The notes under the pieces: model-generated
Databases searched by the model: none
What the model was told of the DNA's origin: nothing
What the model saw: the letters and a program-made list of their open reading frames with translations, nothing else
From: Pseudonocardia autotrophica
GTDB taxonomy: Bacteria; Actinomycetota; Actinomycetes; Mycobacteriales; Pseudonocardiaceae
DNA: 64,000 nucleotides
Direction: 5' to 3'
Assembly: GCF_000717175.1 (NCBI RefSeq)
Contig: NZ_JNYD01000003.1
Span: 248,001 to 312,000, forward strand
Position numbers and translations under genes: made by a program
In this document: positions 53,706 through 62,493 of the stretch, one piece after another
Layout: every line of letters begins with the position of its first letter
Position numbering within the stretch: the stretch's first letter is position 1

Positions 53706-53745
53706 GTGAGTGCCGACTGCCCCTAGAGGGGCAGTCGGCACGCAC
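53706..53745. repeat. 40-nt GTGAGTG palindrome, copy 3 (likely bidirectional terminator)
   Basis: GTGAGTGCCGACTGCCCCT pairs with its complement over 19 positions with one mismatch (CGCAC instead of CTCAC at the right end) and a 2-nt centre. It differs from copy 1 at only a few positions, and the next 20 bp are also nearly the same. Starts 5 nt after ilvE and ends 30 nt before the cobS stop. Confidence 0.9.
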
Positions 53746-53774
53746 GACCCCGGCTGAGCTGCGCGGATGCCGGA

Positions 53775-54509
53775 TCAGGCCGTGGCGAGGACCAGCAGGA
53801 CCGCGGCGGCGCCCAGCTCCGCCGCCGCGCCCAGGACGTCCCCGGACATCCCGCCGAACCGGCGCGCCGTGTGTGCGGACAGCGCCACCACGAGAACGGC
53901 CGCCAGCGCGACGCCGGCCGGCCCGCGCCAGCCCGCGACCGCGTAGCCCGCGGCGGCCAGCACGGCCCACCACACCGGCGCCACCCACGCGGCCTGCGAC
54001 TCGGCGACCATCGCGCCGAGCCCACCGGGCCGTGCGGCGGGCACGCCGCGGCGGGCGACCCAGCAGAATCCGGCCCGGCCCGTCGCGACGGCGATCGCGC
54101 TCCCGGCCACGGCGTGCCAGCTCGTCAGGGCGCCCAGCGATCCCGCCTGGACCCCGAGGACGACCAGCAGCGTCACCGCGGCGAAGGGCCCCGCGCCGCC
54201 GTCCTTCATCACGGCGAGCGCGCGCTCGGGCGGGCCGAAGCAGCCCAGCCCGTCGGCGGTGTCCGCGAGCCCGTCGACGTGCATCCCGCGCGTGCCGAGG
54301 GCCAGCACCCCGACGGCGAGCAGGCCGGCGACCAGCCCGGGCACGCCCACCGCGGTGAGCCCCCGGACGACCAGCCCGGCGACGCCACCCAGCAGGGCCC
54401 CGACCAGGGGAGCCCAGCGCAGCGCCCCGGCCGCGGTCCGCGCCGACGGGATCCCAGTCCGGACGGGCAGGACGGTGAGCCAGCTCAGCGCGAGGGCGAG
54501 CGCGCTCAT
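53775..54509 (-). CDS. cobS: Adenosylcobinamide-GDP ribazoletransferase
   Basis: A 244-aa membrane enzyme joining adenosylcobinamide-GDP to alpha-ribazole (phosphate) in the last steps of cobalamin synthesis. The acidic motif GTRGMHVDGLADTADGLGCFG is the substrate-binding site of the family, next to MKDGGAGPFAA. Remaining sequence is hydrophobic helices. Located downstream of cobT, with which it is 7 bp apart (cobT stop 54517), so cobU-cobT-cobS form one operon with the DUF3043 gene in front. Confidence 0.95.
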   Translation of the reverse strand: MSALALALSWLTVLPVRTGIPSARTAAGALRWAPLVGALLGGVAGLVVRGLTAVGVPGLVAGLLAVGVLALGTRGMHVDGLADTADGLGCFGPPERALAVMKDGGAGPFAAVTLLVVLGVQAGSLGALTSWHAVAGSAIAVATGRAGFCWVARRGVPAARPGGLGAMVAESQAAWVAPVWWAVLAAAGYAVAGWRGPAGVALAAVLVVALSAHTARRFGGMSGDVLGAAAELGAAAVLLVLATA

Positions 54510-54516
54510 CCGGCTC

Positions 54517-55578
54517 TCACCCCGCGACGGCGCGCACGGGCGCGATCCCGCTCGCCTCCGCGGTCGTGGTCTCGCCGAGCAGCCGGGCGGCCGCCTGGAT
54601 CAGCGGCAGCACCGCGACCGCGCCCGTGCCGTCCCCCTGGCGGACCTGCAGGTCCAGCACCGGGACGAGCTGCAGGTGCTGGAGGACGAGCGTCATCGCG
54701 GGTTCGGGGGAGTTCTGGGCGGCGAGCCACCAGTGGTGCGCGCCGGGGGCCAGCTCGTCGGCCAGTAGGGCCGCGGCGCCGACCACGAGGCCGTCGAGGA
54801 GCACGGGGGTGCGGCGCAACGCGGCCTGCACGAGGAACCCGGTGAGGACGGCGAGGTCGGCGCCACCCGCCGTGCGCAGCAGCGCGTGCGGGTCGCGGAC
54901 GTGCGGCTTCGCGCGGCGCAGGGCGTCGCGGATCGCGGCGGCCTTGCGCATCCACGCGTCGTCGCCGATGCCGGACCCCCGCCCCACGACGGCGACCGGC
55001 TCGGCCCCCGTCACCGCCGAGACCAGTGTCGACGCGGGCGTGGTCGCGCCGACCCCCAGGGAGGCGGGGACGAGCAGATCGGCGCCGGAGTCGACCTCCT
55101 CGTCGGCCAGCGCGCGGCCGATGCGGATCGCGGTCTCGACCTCGGCGGTCGTGAGGGCGTCCTCGCGGTCGATCCGGCCGCTGCCCCGGCGGACCTTGAA
55201 CCGCTCCTGGCCGGGCAGCAACGCCTCCCGGTCCAGCCCGGCGTCGACCACCCGGACCGAGGCCCCGGACACCGAGGCCGCCACCGCGACCGGCGCGGAC
55301 TGCTCCAGCGTGGCCGCGACCTGCCGCGCGGTGACCTCCGGCGGATAGGCGGAGACCCCGGCGGCCGCGATCCCGTGGTCGGCCGCGACGACGACCACGC
55401 GCACCCGCGCGGGCGGCCGCGGCGGGCAGGTGCCCTGCATCGACGACAGCCACAGGCCAAGGTCGGCGAGCACGCCCAGCCCGCCCGCGGGCACCGCCAG
55501 CGCCTCGTACCGGGCGACGGCCTCGCGCCGCGCCTCGAGGTCGGGTGCGGGCACGGCGGGGAAGGGACTCTCGCTCAC
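54517..55578 (-). CDS. cobT: Nicotinate-nucleotide-dimethylbenzimidazole phosphoribosyltransferase
   Basis: A 353-aa CobT making alpha-ribazole phosphate from the lower ligand base and nicotinate mononucleotide. Recognisable segments: VVAADHGIAAAGVSAYP, RVVDAGLD, LGVGATTPAST (phosphate-binding Gly/Thr), AGGADLAVLTGF and PVLLDGLVVGAAAL. The start is GTG 55578. It lies between cobU and cobS in the same direction, with short gaps. Full length for the family. Confidence 0.95.
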   Translation of the reverse strand: MSESPFPAVPAPDLEARREAVARYEALAVPAGGLGVLADLGLWLSSMQGTCPPRPPARVRVVVVAADHGIAAAGVSAYPPEVTARQVAATLEQSAPVAVAASVSGASVRVVDAGLDREALLPGQERFKVRRGSGRIDREDALTTAEVETAIRIGRALADEEVDSGADLLVPASLGVGATTPASTLVSAVTGAEPVAVVGRGSGIGDDAWMRKAAAIRDALRRAKPHVRDPHALLRTAGGADLAVLTGFLVQAALRRTPVLLDGLVVGAAALLADELAPGAHHWWLAAQNSPEPAMTLVLQHLQLVPVLDLQVRQGDGTGAVAVLPLIQAAARLLGETTTAEASGIAPVRAVAG

Positions 55579-55625
55579 GCGCCCTTCCTACCGTCCGCCC
55601 TGCGCAGGCGTCGCGGCAGCCCTGG

Positions 55626-56156
55626 TCACGGGCCCTTCAACCGCAGCGGCAGGCCCGCCACCAGCAGCACCACCTCGTCGCACACCTCGGCGAGGGCGGC
55701 GTTGAGGGCGCCGAGCTCGTCCCGGAACAGTCGCCCGGCGCGGGTCGCGGGGACCACGCCCAGCCCGACCTCGGCGGACACCAGCACGCACGACGCCTCG
55801 GACCGGGCCTGCCGCACGCTCTCGACCAGCGTCGCGACGGCGTCCTCGACCCCGGGCGGGGTGGTGGGCGCCTCCCAGGCCTCGGTGTCGTCGAGCACGC
55901 CCGTCAGCCAGGTGGCGAGGTCGTCGATCAGCAGCGGGCCGCCGCGGGCGAGCTCGGCGACCAGGTCGGGCTCCTCGACGGTGGTCCAGCAGGCCGGCCG
56001 GCGCGCGGCGTGCCGGGCGATCCGGGCCTCCCACTCGAGGTCGTCCGGCCGGCGGCGGGCGGTGGCGGCGTAGCGGACCGGGGCGTCGGCGGGCAGCAAC
56101 GCCTCGGCGTACCCGGACTTGCCCGACCGGGTGCCGCCCAGGACGAGGGTCCTCAG
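55626..56156 (-). CDS. cobU: Adenosylcobinamide kinase/guanylyltransferase, apparently CTG-started
   Basis: A 176-aa CobU phosphorylating adenosylcobinamide and attaching GMP. P-loop GGTRSGKS (7-14), then the RRRPDDLEWEARIARH segment with the catalytic His (RIARHAARRP) and DDLATWLTG. The frame upstream has no ATG, GTG or TTG close to the P-loop; the only sensible start is CTG 56156, whose CTGA overlaps the TGA of the DUF3043 gene by 3 bp. This copies the ATGA/GTGA couplings seen elsewhere. If so it is a rare CTG initiation; otherwise the product must be translated by coupling at another codon. Confidence 0.9.
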   Translation of the reverse strand: MRTLVLGGTRSGKSGYAEALLPADAPVRYAATARRRPDDLEWEARIARHAARRPACWTTVEEPDLVAELARGGPLLIDDLATWLTGVLDDTEAWEAPTTPPGVEDAVATLVESVRQARSEASCVLVSAEVGLGVVPATRAGRLFRDELGALNAALAEVCDEVVLLVAGLPLRLKGP

Positions 56157-56797
56157 ACCTGCGCCCCGCGCTGGACCCGCGGCTTCGGCACCCGCAGCTT
56201 GCGGATCTGGCTGGCCCGGGTGAAGGCGTACCACCCGGTGCCGAGCCCGCTGATCTGCTCGTCCGGGAACTTGGCCCGCGCCTGCTTCGTGACGCGCATC
56301 CCGAGCGTGACGCCCTCGACCACCATCACGAACAGCACGACCAGGCTGAACAGGCTCAGGTACTGCTGCACCGCCGGGATCGGCAGCAGCACCGAGATCA
56401 GCACCACCACGGCGAGCGGCATGAACAGGCCCATCAGGTGCGGCCGCGAGTCCACGACGTCCCGGATGTAGGCCTTCACCGGACCGCGGTCGCGGGGGAG
56501 GAGCACCCGGTCGTCGCCGGCGTCCATCCGCGCGCGGCGCTCGGCGGCCTGGGCGCGGCGCTCGTCCTTGCTCGGGCGGTTGGCCTTGGCCAGGCGGGCG
56601 GCCTCGCGCTGGGTCTTCGGCGGGGGCGGGGCCGGGCCGCGACGCTTGGTCTCGGCGTCGCGGCGCTTCGGCGTGGGCCGGCCCTTGCCCTGCGTCCAGC
56701 GCGGATCGAGCGGCTTCTTCTCCTGCGTGCCCTCGGCCTCGTCCGTGTCGACGGACGCGGATGCCGGGGAATCGTCGGAGCGGCGCAGGAACCTCAC
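56153..56797 (-). CDS. DUF3043-family membrane protein
   Basis: A 214-aa actinobacterial protein: an acidic then strongly basic disordered N-terminal half (KKPLDPRWTQGKGRPTPKRR), a conserved DRGPVKAYIRDVVDSRP segment, two adjacent membrane helices (about 120-165) and a short basic C-terminal domain (IRKLRVPKPRVQRG). Matches M. tuberculosis Rv2206 in position. GTG 56797. Divergent from the glycerate kinase across about 34 bp and overlapping cobU at its 3' end. Function unknown. Confidence 0.92.
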   Translation of the reverse strand: MRFLRRSDDSPASASVDTDEAEGTQEKKPLDPRWTQGKGRPTPKRRDAETKRRGPAPPPPKTQREAARLAKANRPSKDERRAQAAERRARMDAGDDRVLLPRDRGPVKAYIRDVVDSRPHLMGLFMPLAVVVLISVLLPIPAVQQYLSLFSLVVLFVMVVEGVTLGMRVTKQARAKFPDEQISGLGTGWYAFTRASQIRKLRVPKPRVQRGAQV

Positions 56798-56831
56798 AGG
56801 TCCACAGGGTACGGGCGATAGCGTGCGCGGT

Positions 56832-57962
56832 GTGCGTGTGGTCGTCGCTCCCGACTCCTTCGGCGGAACACTGAGCGCGCGGGCCGCGGCCGGCGCCATC
56901 GCGGAGGGCTGGTTGCGCGCCGTCCCCGACGCCCGGATCGACCGCCTCCCGCTGGCCGACGGCGGCACCGGCTTCGTCGACGTCCTGCAGGAACGGCTGG
57001 GCGGGGCTCTGCACGAACCGCAGGTCACCGGCCCGTTCGGCGATCCGGTGACCGCCCCGTGGCTGCAGGTCGGCACGACCGCCTACGTCGAGTCGGCGGC
57101 CGCGTGCGGGCTGCACCACGTGCCCCGGGAACGGCGGACGCCGGACGTGGCGGGCCGTGTCACCACGCGCGGGGTCGGCGAGCTGCTGCGCGCGGCGCGG
57201 GCCGCGGGCTGCACCGAGGCCGTCATCGGGCTCGGCGGCTCGGCCACCACGGACGGCGGCGCGGGCATGCTCGCCGCGCTCGGGGCCGCCCCGCTCGACG
57301 CGTCGGGCGCCGAGCTGCCACCCGGCGGGGCCGACCTGGGGCGGTGCGTGCGGCTCTCCGGCACCCCGGACGTCGGGATGACGCTGGTCGCGGCTGCGGA
57401 CGTCGACAACCCGCTGCTCGGCCCGCACGGCGCCGCCGCGGTGTTCGGGCCGCAGAAGGGGGCGGACGAGGGCGCGGTCGCGGCGCTCGACGCCGCCCTG
57501 GCCGTGTGGGCGGACGTCCTCGCGGAGGCGACGGGCCGGGACGTCCGCGACGAGCCCGCCGCCGGAGCCGCCGGCGGCCTGGGGGCGGCGCTGCTGGCGC
57601 TCGGTGCGCGCCGCGAGTCCGGGGCGGGTCTGGTCCGCCGCCTGCTGGGGCTCGACGAGGCGCTCGACGCCGTCGCCGCCGAGGGCGGGCTGGCGATCAC
57701 CGGCGAGGGCAGCTTCGACTGGCAGTCGCTGCGCGGGAAGCTCATCACCGCGGTGGCCGGGGCGGCCGCCGAGCGCGGCGTGCCGTGTGTCGTCCTGGCC
57801 GGGCAGGTGAGCGTCGGGCGGCGCGAGGCGGCCGCGGCAGGTGTCGACGCCGCGTACTCGGCCTCGGAGCACGCCGGCGGGATCGAGGCCTCGATGGCCG
57901 ATCCGGCGGGCACGCTGGCGGCACTCGCCGAGCACGTCGCGCGCCGGTGGGGCTCGTCCTGA
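56832..57962 (+). CDS. Glycerate kinase-family protein
   Basis: A 376-aa GlxK-family enzyme phosphorylating D-glycerate (to 2-phosphoglycerate in characterised class II-like members). Signature VVVAPDSFGGTLSARAAA at the N-terminus, LADGGTGFVDVL, GLGGSATTDGGAG and the C-terminal GQVSVGRREAAAAGVDA. The start is GTG 56832 (or GTG 56823). Equivalent to Rv2205c in context. Divergent from the DUF3043 gene. Other hydroxy-acids are possible substrates. Confidence 0.93.
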   Translation: MRVVVAPDSFGGTLSARAAAGAIAEGWLRAVPDARIDRLPLADGGTGFVDVLQERLGGALHEPQVTGPFGDPVTAPWLQVGTTAYVESAAACGLHHVPRERRTPDVAGRVTTRGVGELLRAARAAGCTEAVIGLGGSATTDGGAGMLAALGAAPLDASGAELPPGGADLGRCVRLSGTPDVGMTLVAAADVDNPLLGPHGAAAVFGPQKGADEGAVAALDAALAVWADVLAEATGRDVRDEPAAGAAGGLGAALLALGARRESGAGLVRRLLGLDEALDAVAAEGGLAITGEGSFDWQSLRGKLITAVAGAAAERGVPCVVLAGQVSVGRREAAAAGVDAAYSASEHAGGIEASMADPAGTLAALAEHVARRWGSS

Positions 57963-58108
57963 CCGTCCGGTGACCCGGATCACCCGATCCGGGGGCGGCG
58001 GATTCCCGCAGGCCCCGGAGGGTGTCGGCGGGAGGGCCTACTATGGGTCGAGGCACGACTCCCGGGTCGCCGGGAACAGTTCCGCCACGTGCGCTGTTGG
58101 GAGAGTTC

Positions 58109-58477
58109 ATGACCGTCGAGAACACCGTCGAGGCCGGCGCCGCCGAGGAGACCCACGGCGTCGAGCTGACCGACAACGCCGCCCTCAAGGCGCGCTCCCT
58201 GCTCGAGCAGGAGGGCCGTGACGACATGCACCTGCGCATCGCCGTGCAGCCCGGTGGCTGCGCCGGTCTGCGCTACCAGCTCTTCTTCGACGACCGTTCG
58301 CTCGACGGCGACCTGTTCCGTGACTTCCACGGCCTCAAGGTCGGCGTGGACCGGATGAGCGCGCCGTACCTGCAGGGCGCGGTCATCGACTTCGTCGACA
58401 CGATCGAGAAGCAGGGCTTCACCATCGACAACCCGAACGCGGGCGGCTCCTGCGCCTGCGGCGACTCCTTCAACTGA
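58109..58477 (+). CDS. HesB/IscA-family iron-sulfur carrier protein
   Basis: A 122-aa A-type carrier that delivers Fe-S clusters to apoproteins. The three conserved cysteines are Cys51 (GGCAGLRY), Cys115 and Cys117 (SCACGDSF). ATG 58109 has GGGAG upstream; the longer frame to 58022 covers promoter sequence. Corresponds to Rv2204c. It stands alone between glycerate kinase and adoK and is followed by a terminator. Confidence 0.95.
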   Translation: MTVENTVEAGAAEETHGVELTDNAALKARSLLEQEGRDDMHLRIAVQPGGCAGLRYQLFFDDRSLDGDLFRDFHGLKVGVDRMSAPYLQGAVIDFVDTIEKQGFTIDNPNAGGSCACGDSFN

Positions 58478-58493
58478 GTCTCGGCGTCGCGGA

Positions 58494-58533
58494 CCCCCGG
58501 GTCGAGGAAGATCACCTCTTCTTCACCCGGGGG
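58494..58533. terminator. Hairpin terminator after the IscA-like gene
   Basis: CCCCCGGGT pairs with ACCCGGGGG (9 bp), with additional weak pairing inside the 22-nt loop (GAAG with CTTC), and is followed by TTTCGTC, one of the few T-rich tails in the window. It separates the IscA-like gene from adoK. Confidence 0.78.
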
Positions 58534-58558
58534 TTTCGTCATGTCTGACGTAAGGTGA

Positions 58559-59542
<984 letters not shown>

Positions 59543-59558
59543 CCCCGACCACACCCCC

Positions 59559-59698
59559 CGAGTCGCGCTCTGGGCTGTGGCGAGTCGCGAGTTCTGGCAT
59601 CGCGAGTCGCGAGTTCTGGCACCGCGAGTCGCGAGTTCTGGCACCGCGAGTCGCGAGTTCTGGCACCGCGAGTCGCGAGATCTGGCACCGCGAGTCGG
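59559..59698. repeat. 22-bp tandem repeat array 3 (inverted orientation)
   Basis: Six units of CGAGTCGCGAGTTCTGGCACCG (the first degenerate) and a partial seventh. The reverse complement matches the units of arrays 1 and 2 with two changes, so it is the same family in opposite orientation. It begins 16 bp after the adoK stop. Confidence 0.93.
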
Positions 59699-59754
59699 CA
59701 TCTTCGGGAGACCGGCCCGGGGCCGCCGATCCACAGCGCCCGCCCAGCCCCGGC

Positions 59755-60167
59755 GCCGAGCTGGCCCGGGCGACTACGTCGGCGCAGTTCGCGCTGGCCG
59801 GGCGCTCGGCCGTCGAGGGGCTGCACCACCTGCGCGCCGCCCGGACCGCGCTCGCCATGGATCCGGGACCCGAGATCCCCTTGCTCGCGCGACCGGCCCT
59901 GGCGTGGTGCGCGTCGGCGAGCGGGAGTACGCGTCGTCGCCGCAACGGGGCGCGGCCACGCCCTACTACTTCGCGGGCGGCACCGTGCAGGGGCGACAGG
60001 TACCGGCGGGCTGGTACGCCACGCCCTGGTGGAAGACCGCGCTGCTCGGCGGCGCGGCCGGCCTGGGCGGCGCAGTGCTGTTCGACGCCCTCTTCGACGG
60101 GCCCGGCCATCACCACGGCCCGGGCCCGTTCGACGGATTCGGCGGCCCCTTCGGCCCCGGCTTCTGA
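59755..60167 (+). pseudogene. Frameshifted gene remnant between repeat arrays 3 and 4
   Basis: Two protein-like stretches lie in adjacent frames. Frame of 59755: AELARATTSAQFALAGRSAV and EGLHHLRAARTALAMDPGPE. Then, after about 59905, the other frame gives VRVGEREYASSPQRGAATPY, YFAGGTVQGRQVPAGWYATP and a Gly-rich membrane-like segment (LLGGAAGLGGAVLFDALF) to a stop at 60167. Read together they look like one protein with a helical N-terminal part and a hydrophobic C-terminus, broken by a frameshift near 59905 and lacking a start because array 3 lies in front. The second half alone could still be expressed from GTG 59910. I do not recognise the intact family. Confidence 0.5.
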
Positions 60168-60202
60168 CGCACCGGCCGCAGCGGCTCGCGGGAGCCCAGG
60201 GC

Positions 60203-60303
60203 GCGACTCGCGGAAGCCAAGAGCGCGACTCGCGCTGCCGGAACTCGCGACTCGCGCTGCCGGGCCGACTCGCGCTGCTGGAACTCCCGACTCGCGGTTA
60301 CAG
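60203..60303. repeat. 22-bp tandem repeat array 4, reaching into the asnB stop
   Basis: Four to five more diverged units of the same family (core GCGACTCGCGCTGCCGGAACTC; one unit is 18 bp) in the orientation of arrays 1 and 2, inverted relative to array 3. The last partial unit runs over the asnB TAA stop (60298-60300). Confidence 0.85.
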
Positions 60304-62250
60304 GGTGACGGGGTAGGCGGGCTCGGGGACCTCGGGGGTGATCCGGCGCTCGACGAAGATGCCGTACCAGATCAGGAAGACCAGCAGCGTCCAGATCCGA
60401 CGGCTGTGGTCGACGGGCCCCTCGCGGTGGGCGTCGAGCATCGCCTGGACCGCGGGCAGGTCGACCAGGTGGCCGGCCCCCGAGTCCCGGATGATCTCGC
60501 GCGCCCAGGCGTACATCTCGTCCCGCAGCCAGTGCCGGATCGGCACCGGGAAGCCCAGCTTGCGCCGGTTGAGCACGTGCGACGGCACGATCTGCGACAG
60601 CGCCCCGCGCAGCGCGTACTTGGTGGTGCCGCTCGCGCCGCCGGTGATCTTCTGCGCCAGCGGCAGCGCCGAGGCGACCCGGAACACCTCGGGGTCGAGG
60701 AACGGCACGCGCAGCTCGAGCGAGTTGGCCATGGTCATCTTGTCGGCCTTGACCAGGATGTCGCCGCGCAGCCAGGTGAAGAGGTCGACGTGCTGCATCC
60801 GCGCCACCGGGTCCCACTTCTCCGACGCGGCGTAGTGGGGAGCCGTGACGTCCGTGTGCGAGACCCGCGGGTCGTACTGGCGCAGGATCTCGTGCAGCTG
60901 GTCGTCCCGGAAGATCCGGGCGTTGCCGTAGTAGCGCTCCTCGAGCCGCAGCGAGCCCCGGCGCAGCAGGTCCTTGCCGCGCATGCCTTCCGGCAGCCGG
61001 CGCGACGCCCGCCCGAGCAGCGGCCGCAGCGTGCCCGGCACCTTCTCGAACGGCGACAGCGACAGCGGCTCGCGGTAGATCGTGTAGCCGCCGAACAGCT
61101 CGTCCGCCCCCTCGCCGGACAGCACGACCTTGACGTGCTGGCGGGCCTCGCGGGCGATGAACCACAGCGGGACGAGCGCCGGGTCGGCCACCGGGTCGTC
61201 GAGGTACCAGACGATCAGGGGCAGCGCCTCCATCATCTCGTCCGGCTTGACGGTGCGGACGACGTGCCGGACGCCGATCGCCGCCGCGGACTCGGCCGCG
61301 ACGTCGACCTCGGAGTAGCCCTCGCGCTCGAAGCCGGTGGTGAAGGTGATGAGGTCCGGGTTGTGCTCCTTGGCCAGCGCCGCGATGGCCGTGGAGTCGA
61401 TGCCACCGGAGAGGAAGGCGCCCACGGTGACGTCGGCGCGCATGTGCTTGGCCACGGAGTCCCGCAGGACCTCGGTGATCTCGCCGTGCACGATCGCCTC
61501 CGCCTCGGCGCTGGCCGGGGCGTGCGAGGGCAGCGACACGAACTTCGGGTGGAAGTAGCGGTGCTGCACGGGCTGCTGCCCGGCCTTCACCGTGACGTAG
61601 GTCCCGGACTCGACGCGACCGATCGCGCGGTGCAGCGTCTCGGGCTCCGGGACGTACTGCAGGATCAGGTAGTGCTGCAGCGCGGCCGGGTCCAGCTCGT
61701 CCGAGCCGGCGATACCCAGCTCGGGGGCCAGCTCCAGGAGGCTCTTCTTCTCGCTCGCGAACGCGACGCCGGTCGGCCCGGACGCGAGGAACAGCGGCTT
61801 GATGCCGAACGGGTCCCGCGCGACGAACAGCTGCCGCTCCCGGGCGTCCCAGATCGCGAAGGCGAACATCCCGCGCAGCCGCGTGACGGCCTCGGCGCCC
61901 CAGTGGTGGTACGCCGCGACGACGGCCTCGGTGTCGCCCTCGGTCGCGAACTCCGCGCCCAGCCCGGCGAGCTCCTCGCGCAGCTCGAGGTAGTTGTAGA
62001 CCTCGCCGTTGAAGACGATGGTGTACCGGCCCGCGTCCTCGGCGGGTGCCGGCGGCCAGTGCAGCGGCTGGTGGGAGCCCGCCACGTCGATGATGGAGAG
62101 CCGGTTGAAGCCCAGCACCACGTCGTCGTCGTTCCAGGTGCCGCTCTCGTCCGGCCCGCGGTGCCGAGCGCACCTCAGGGCGCCGGCGATGGCATCGGTT
62201 CGGTCGGCCGCGTCAGCGCCGGCGGTCAGCAGTCCCAGCAGTCCGCACAC
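60298..62250 (-). CDS. asnB: Asparagine synthetase (glutamine-hydrolysing)
   Basis: A 650-aa class II amidotransferase/synthetase. Translation from GTG 62250 gives MCGLLG, putting the glutaminase nucleophile at Cys2 as required. Further motifs: RHRGPDESG, NRLSIIDV, FNGEVYNY in the glutaminase domain and LSGGIDSTAIAAL (PPi loop) and SGEGADELFGGY in the synthetase domain. Corresponds to M. tuberculosis AsnB (Rv2201). Divergent from ctaC. The final codons lie next to repeat array 4. Confidence 0.96.
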   Translation of the reverse strand: MCGLLGLLTAGADAADRTDAIAGALRCARHRGPDESGTWNDDDVVLGFNRLSIIDVAGSHQPLHWPPAPAEDAGRYTIVFNGEVYNYLELREELAGLGAEFATEGDTEAVVAAYHHWGAEAVTRLRGMFAFAIWDARERQLFVARDPFGIKPLFLASGPTGVAFASEKKSLLELAPELGIAGSDELDPAALQHYLILQYVPEPETLHRAIGRVESGTYVTVKAGQQPVQHRYFHPKFVSLPSHAPASAEAEAIVHGEITEVLRDSVAKHMRADVTVGAFLSGGIDSTAIAALAKEHNPDLITFTTGFEREGYSEVDVAAESAAAIGVRHVVRTVKPDEMMEALPLIVWYLDDPVADPALVPLWFIAREARQHVKVVLSGEGADELFGGYTIYREPLSLSPFEKVPGTLRPLLGRASRRLPEGMRGKDLLRRGSLRLEERYYGNARIFRDDQLHEILRQYDPRVSHTDVTAPHYAASEKWDPVARMQHVDLFTWLRGDILVKADKMTMANSLELRVPFLDPEVFRVASALPLAQKITGGASGTTKYALRGALSQIVPSHVLNRRKLGFPVPIRHWLRDEMYAWAREIIRDSGAGHLVDLPAVQAMLDAHREGPVDHSRRIWTLLVFLIWYGIFVERRITPEVPEPAYPVTL

Positions 62251-62493
62251 AGCGAGCAAGTATGGCGGTCCCGGACCGGGGACCCCCGGACGGGTCACGC
62301 GGCACGGCCCCGACCCCCGGGGGCGCGTCGGACCGATCTGCTCGGCTAGTCTCTACGCGTGGTCGAAGGTCCGCCCCGTCCCGGGCGTCCGGACCCTCGG
62401 CCGGACCGGCCGGACCCGAATGGGTTCGTGCTGGTCGGAACGAGGCAAGGGTGTGGTGGGAGCACCACGCGGACGAGGGGAAGGCGGCGGGCA
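62251..62493. promoter_or_regulatory. Divergent asnB/ctaC promoter region
   Basis: About 240 bp between the asnB and ctaC starts. A TAGTCT -10-like element at 62347-62352 (plus strand) would put a transcript start near GTG 62359. That GTG is in frame with ctaC but would add 45 Arg/Pro-rich residues before the signal peptide, so the region is more likely leader RNA. No other element stood out. Confidence 0.45.

Noticed and set aside
55579..57000. Cobalamin riboswitch upstream of the cob genes
   Set aside because: cobU and cobT follow the DUF3043 gene directly and I found no B12-box-like conserved core in the short divergent promoter.
62359..62493. Longer ctaC start at GTG 62359
   Set aside because: It would put 45 Arg/Pro-rich residues before a complete lipoprotein signal; GTG 62494 fits better.
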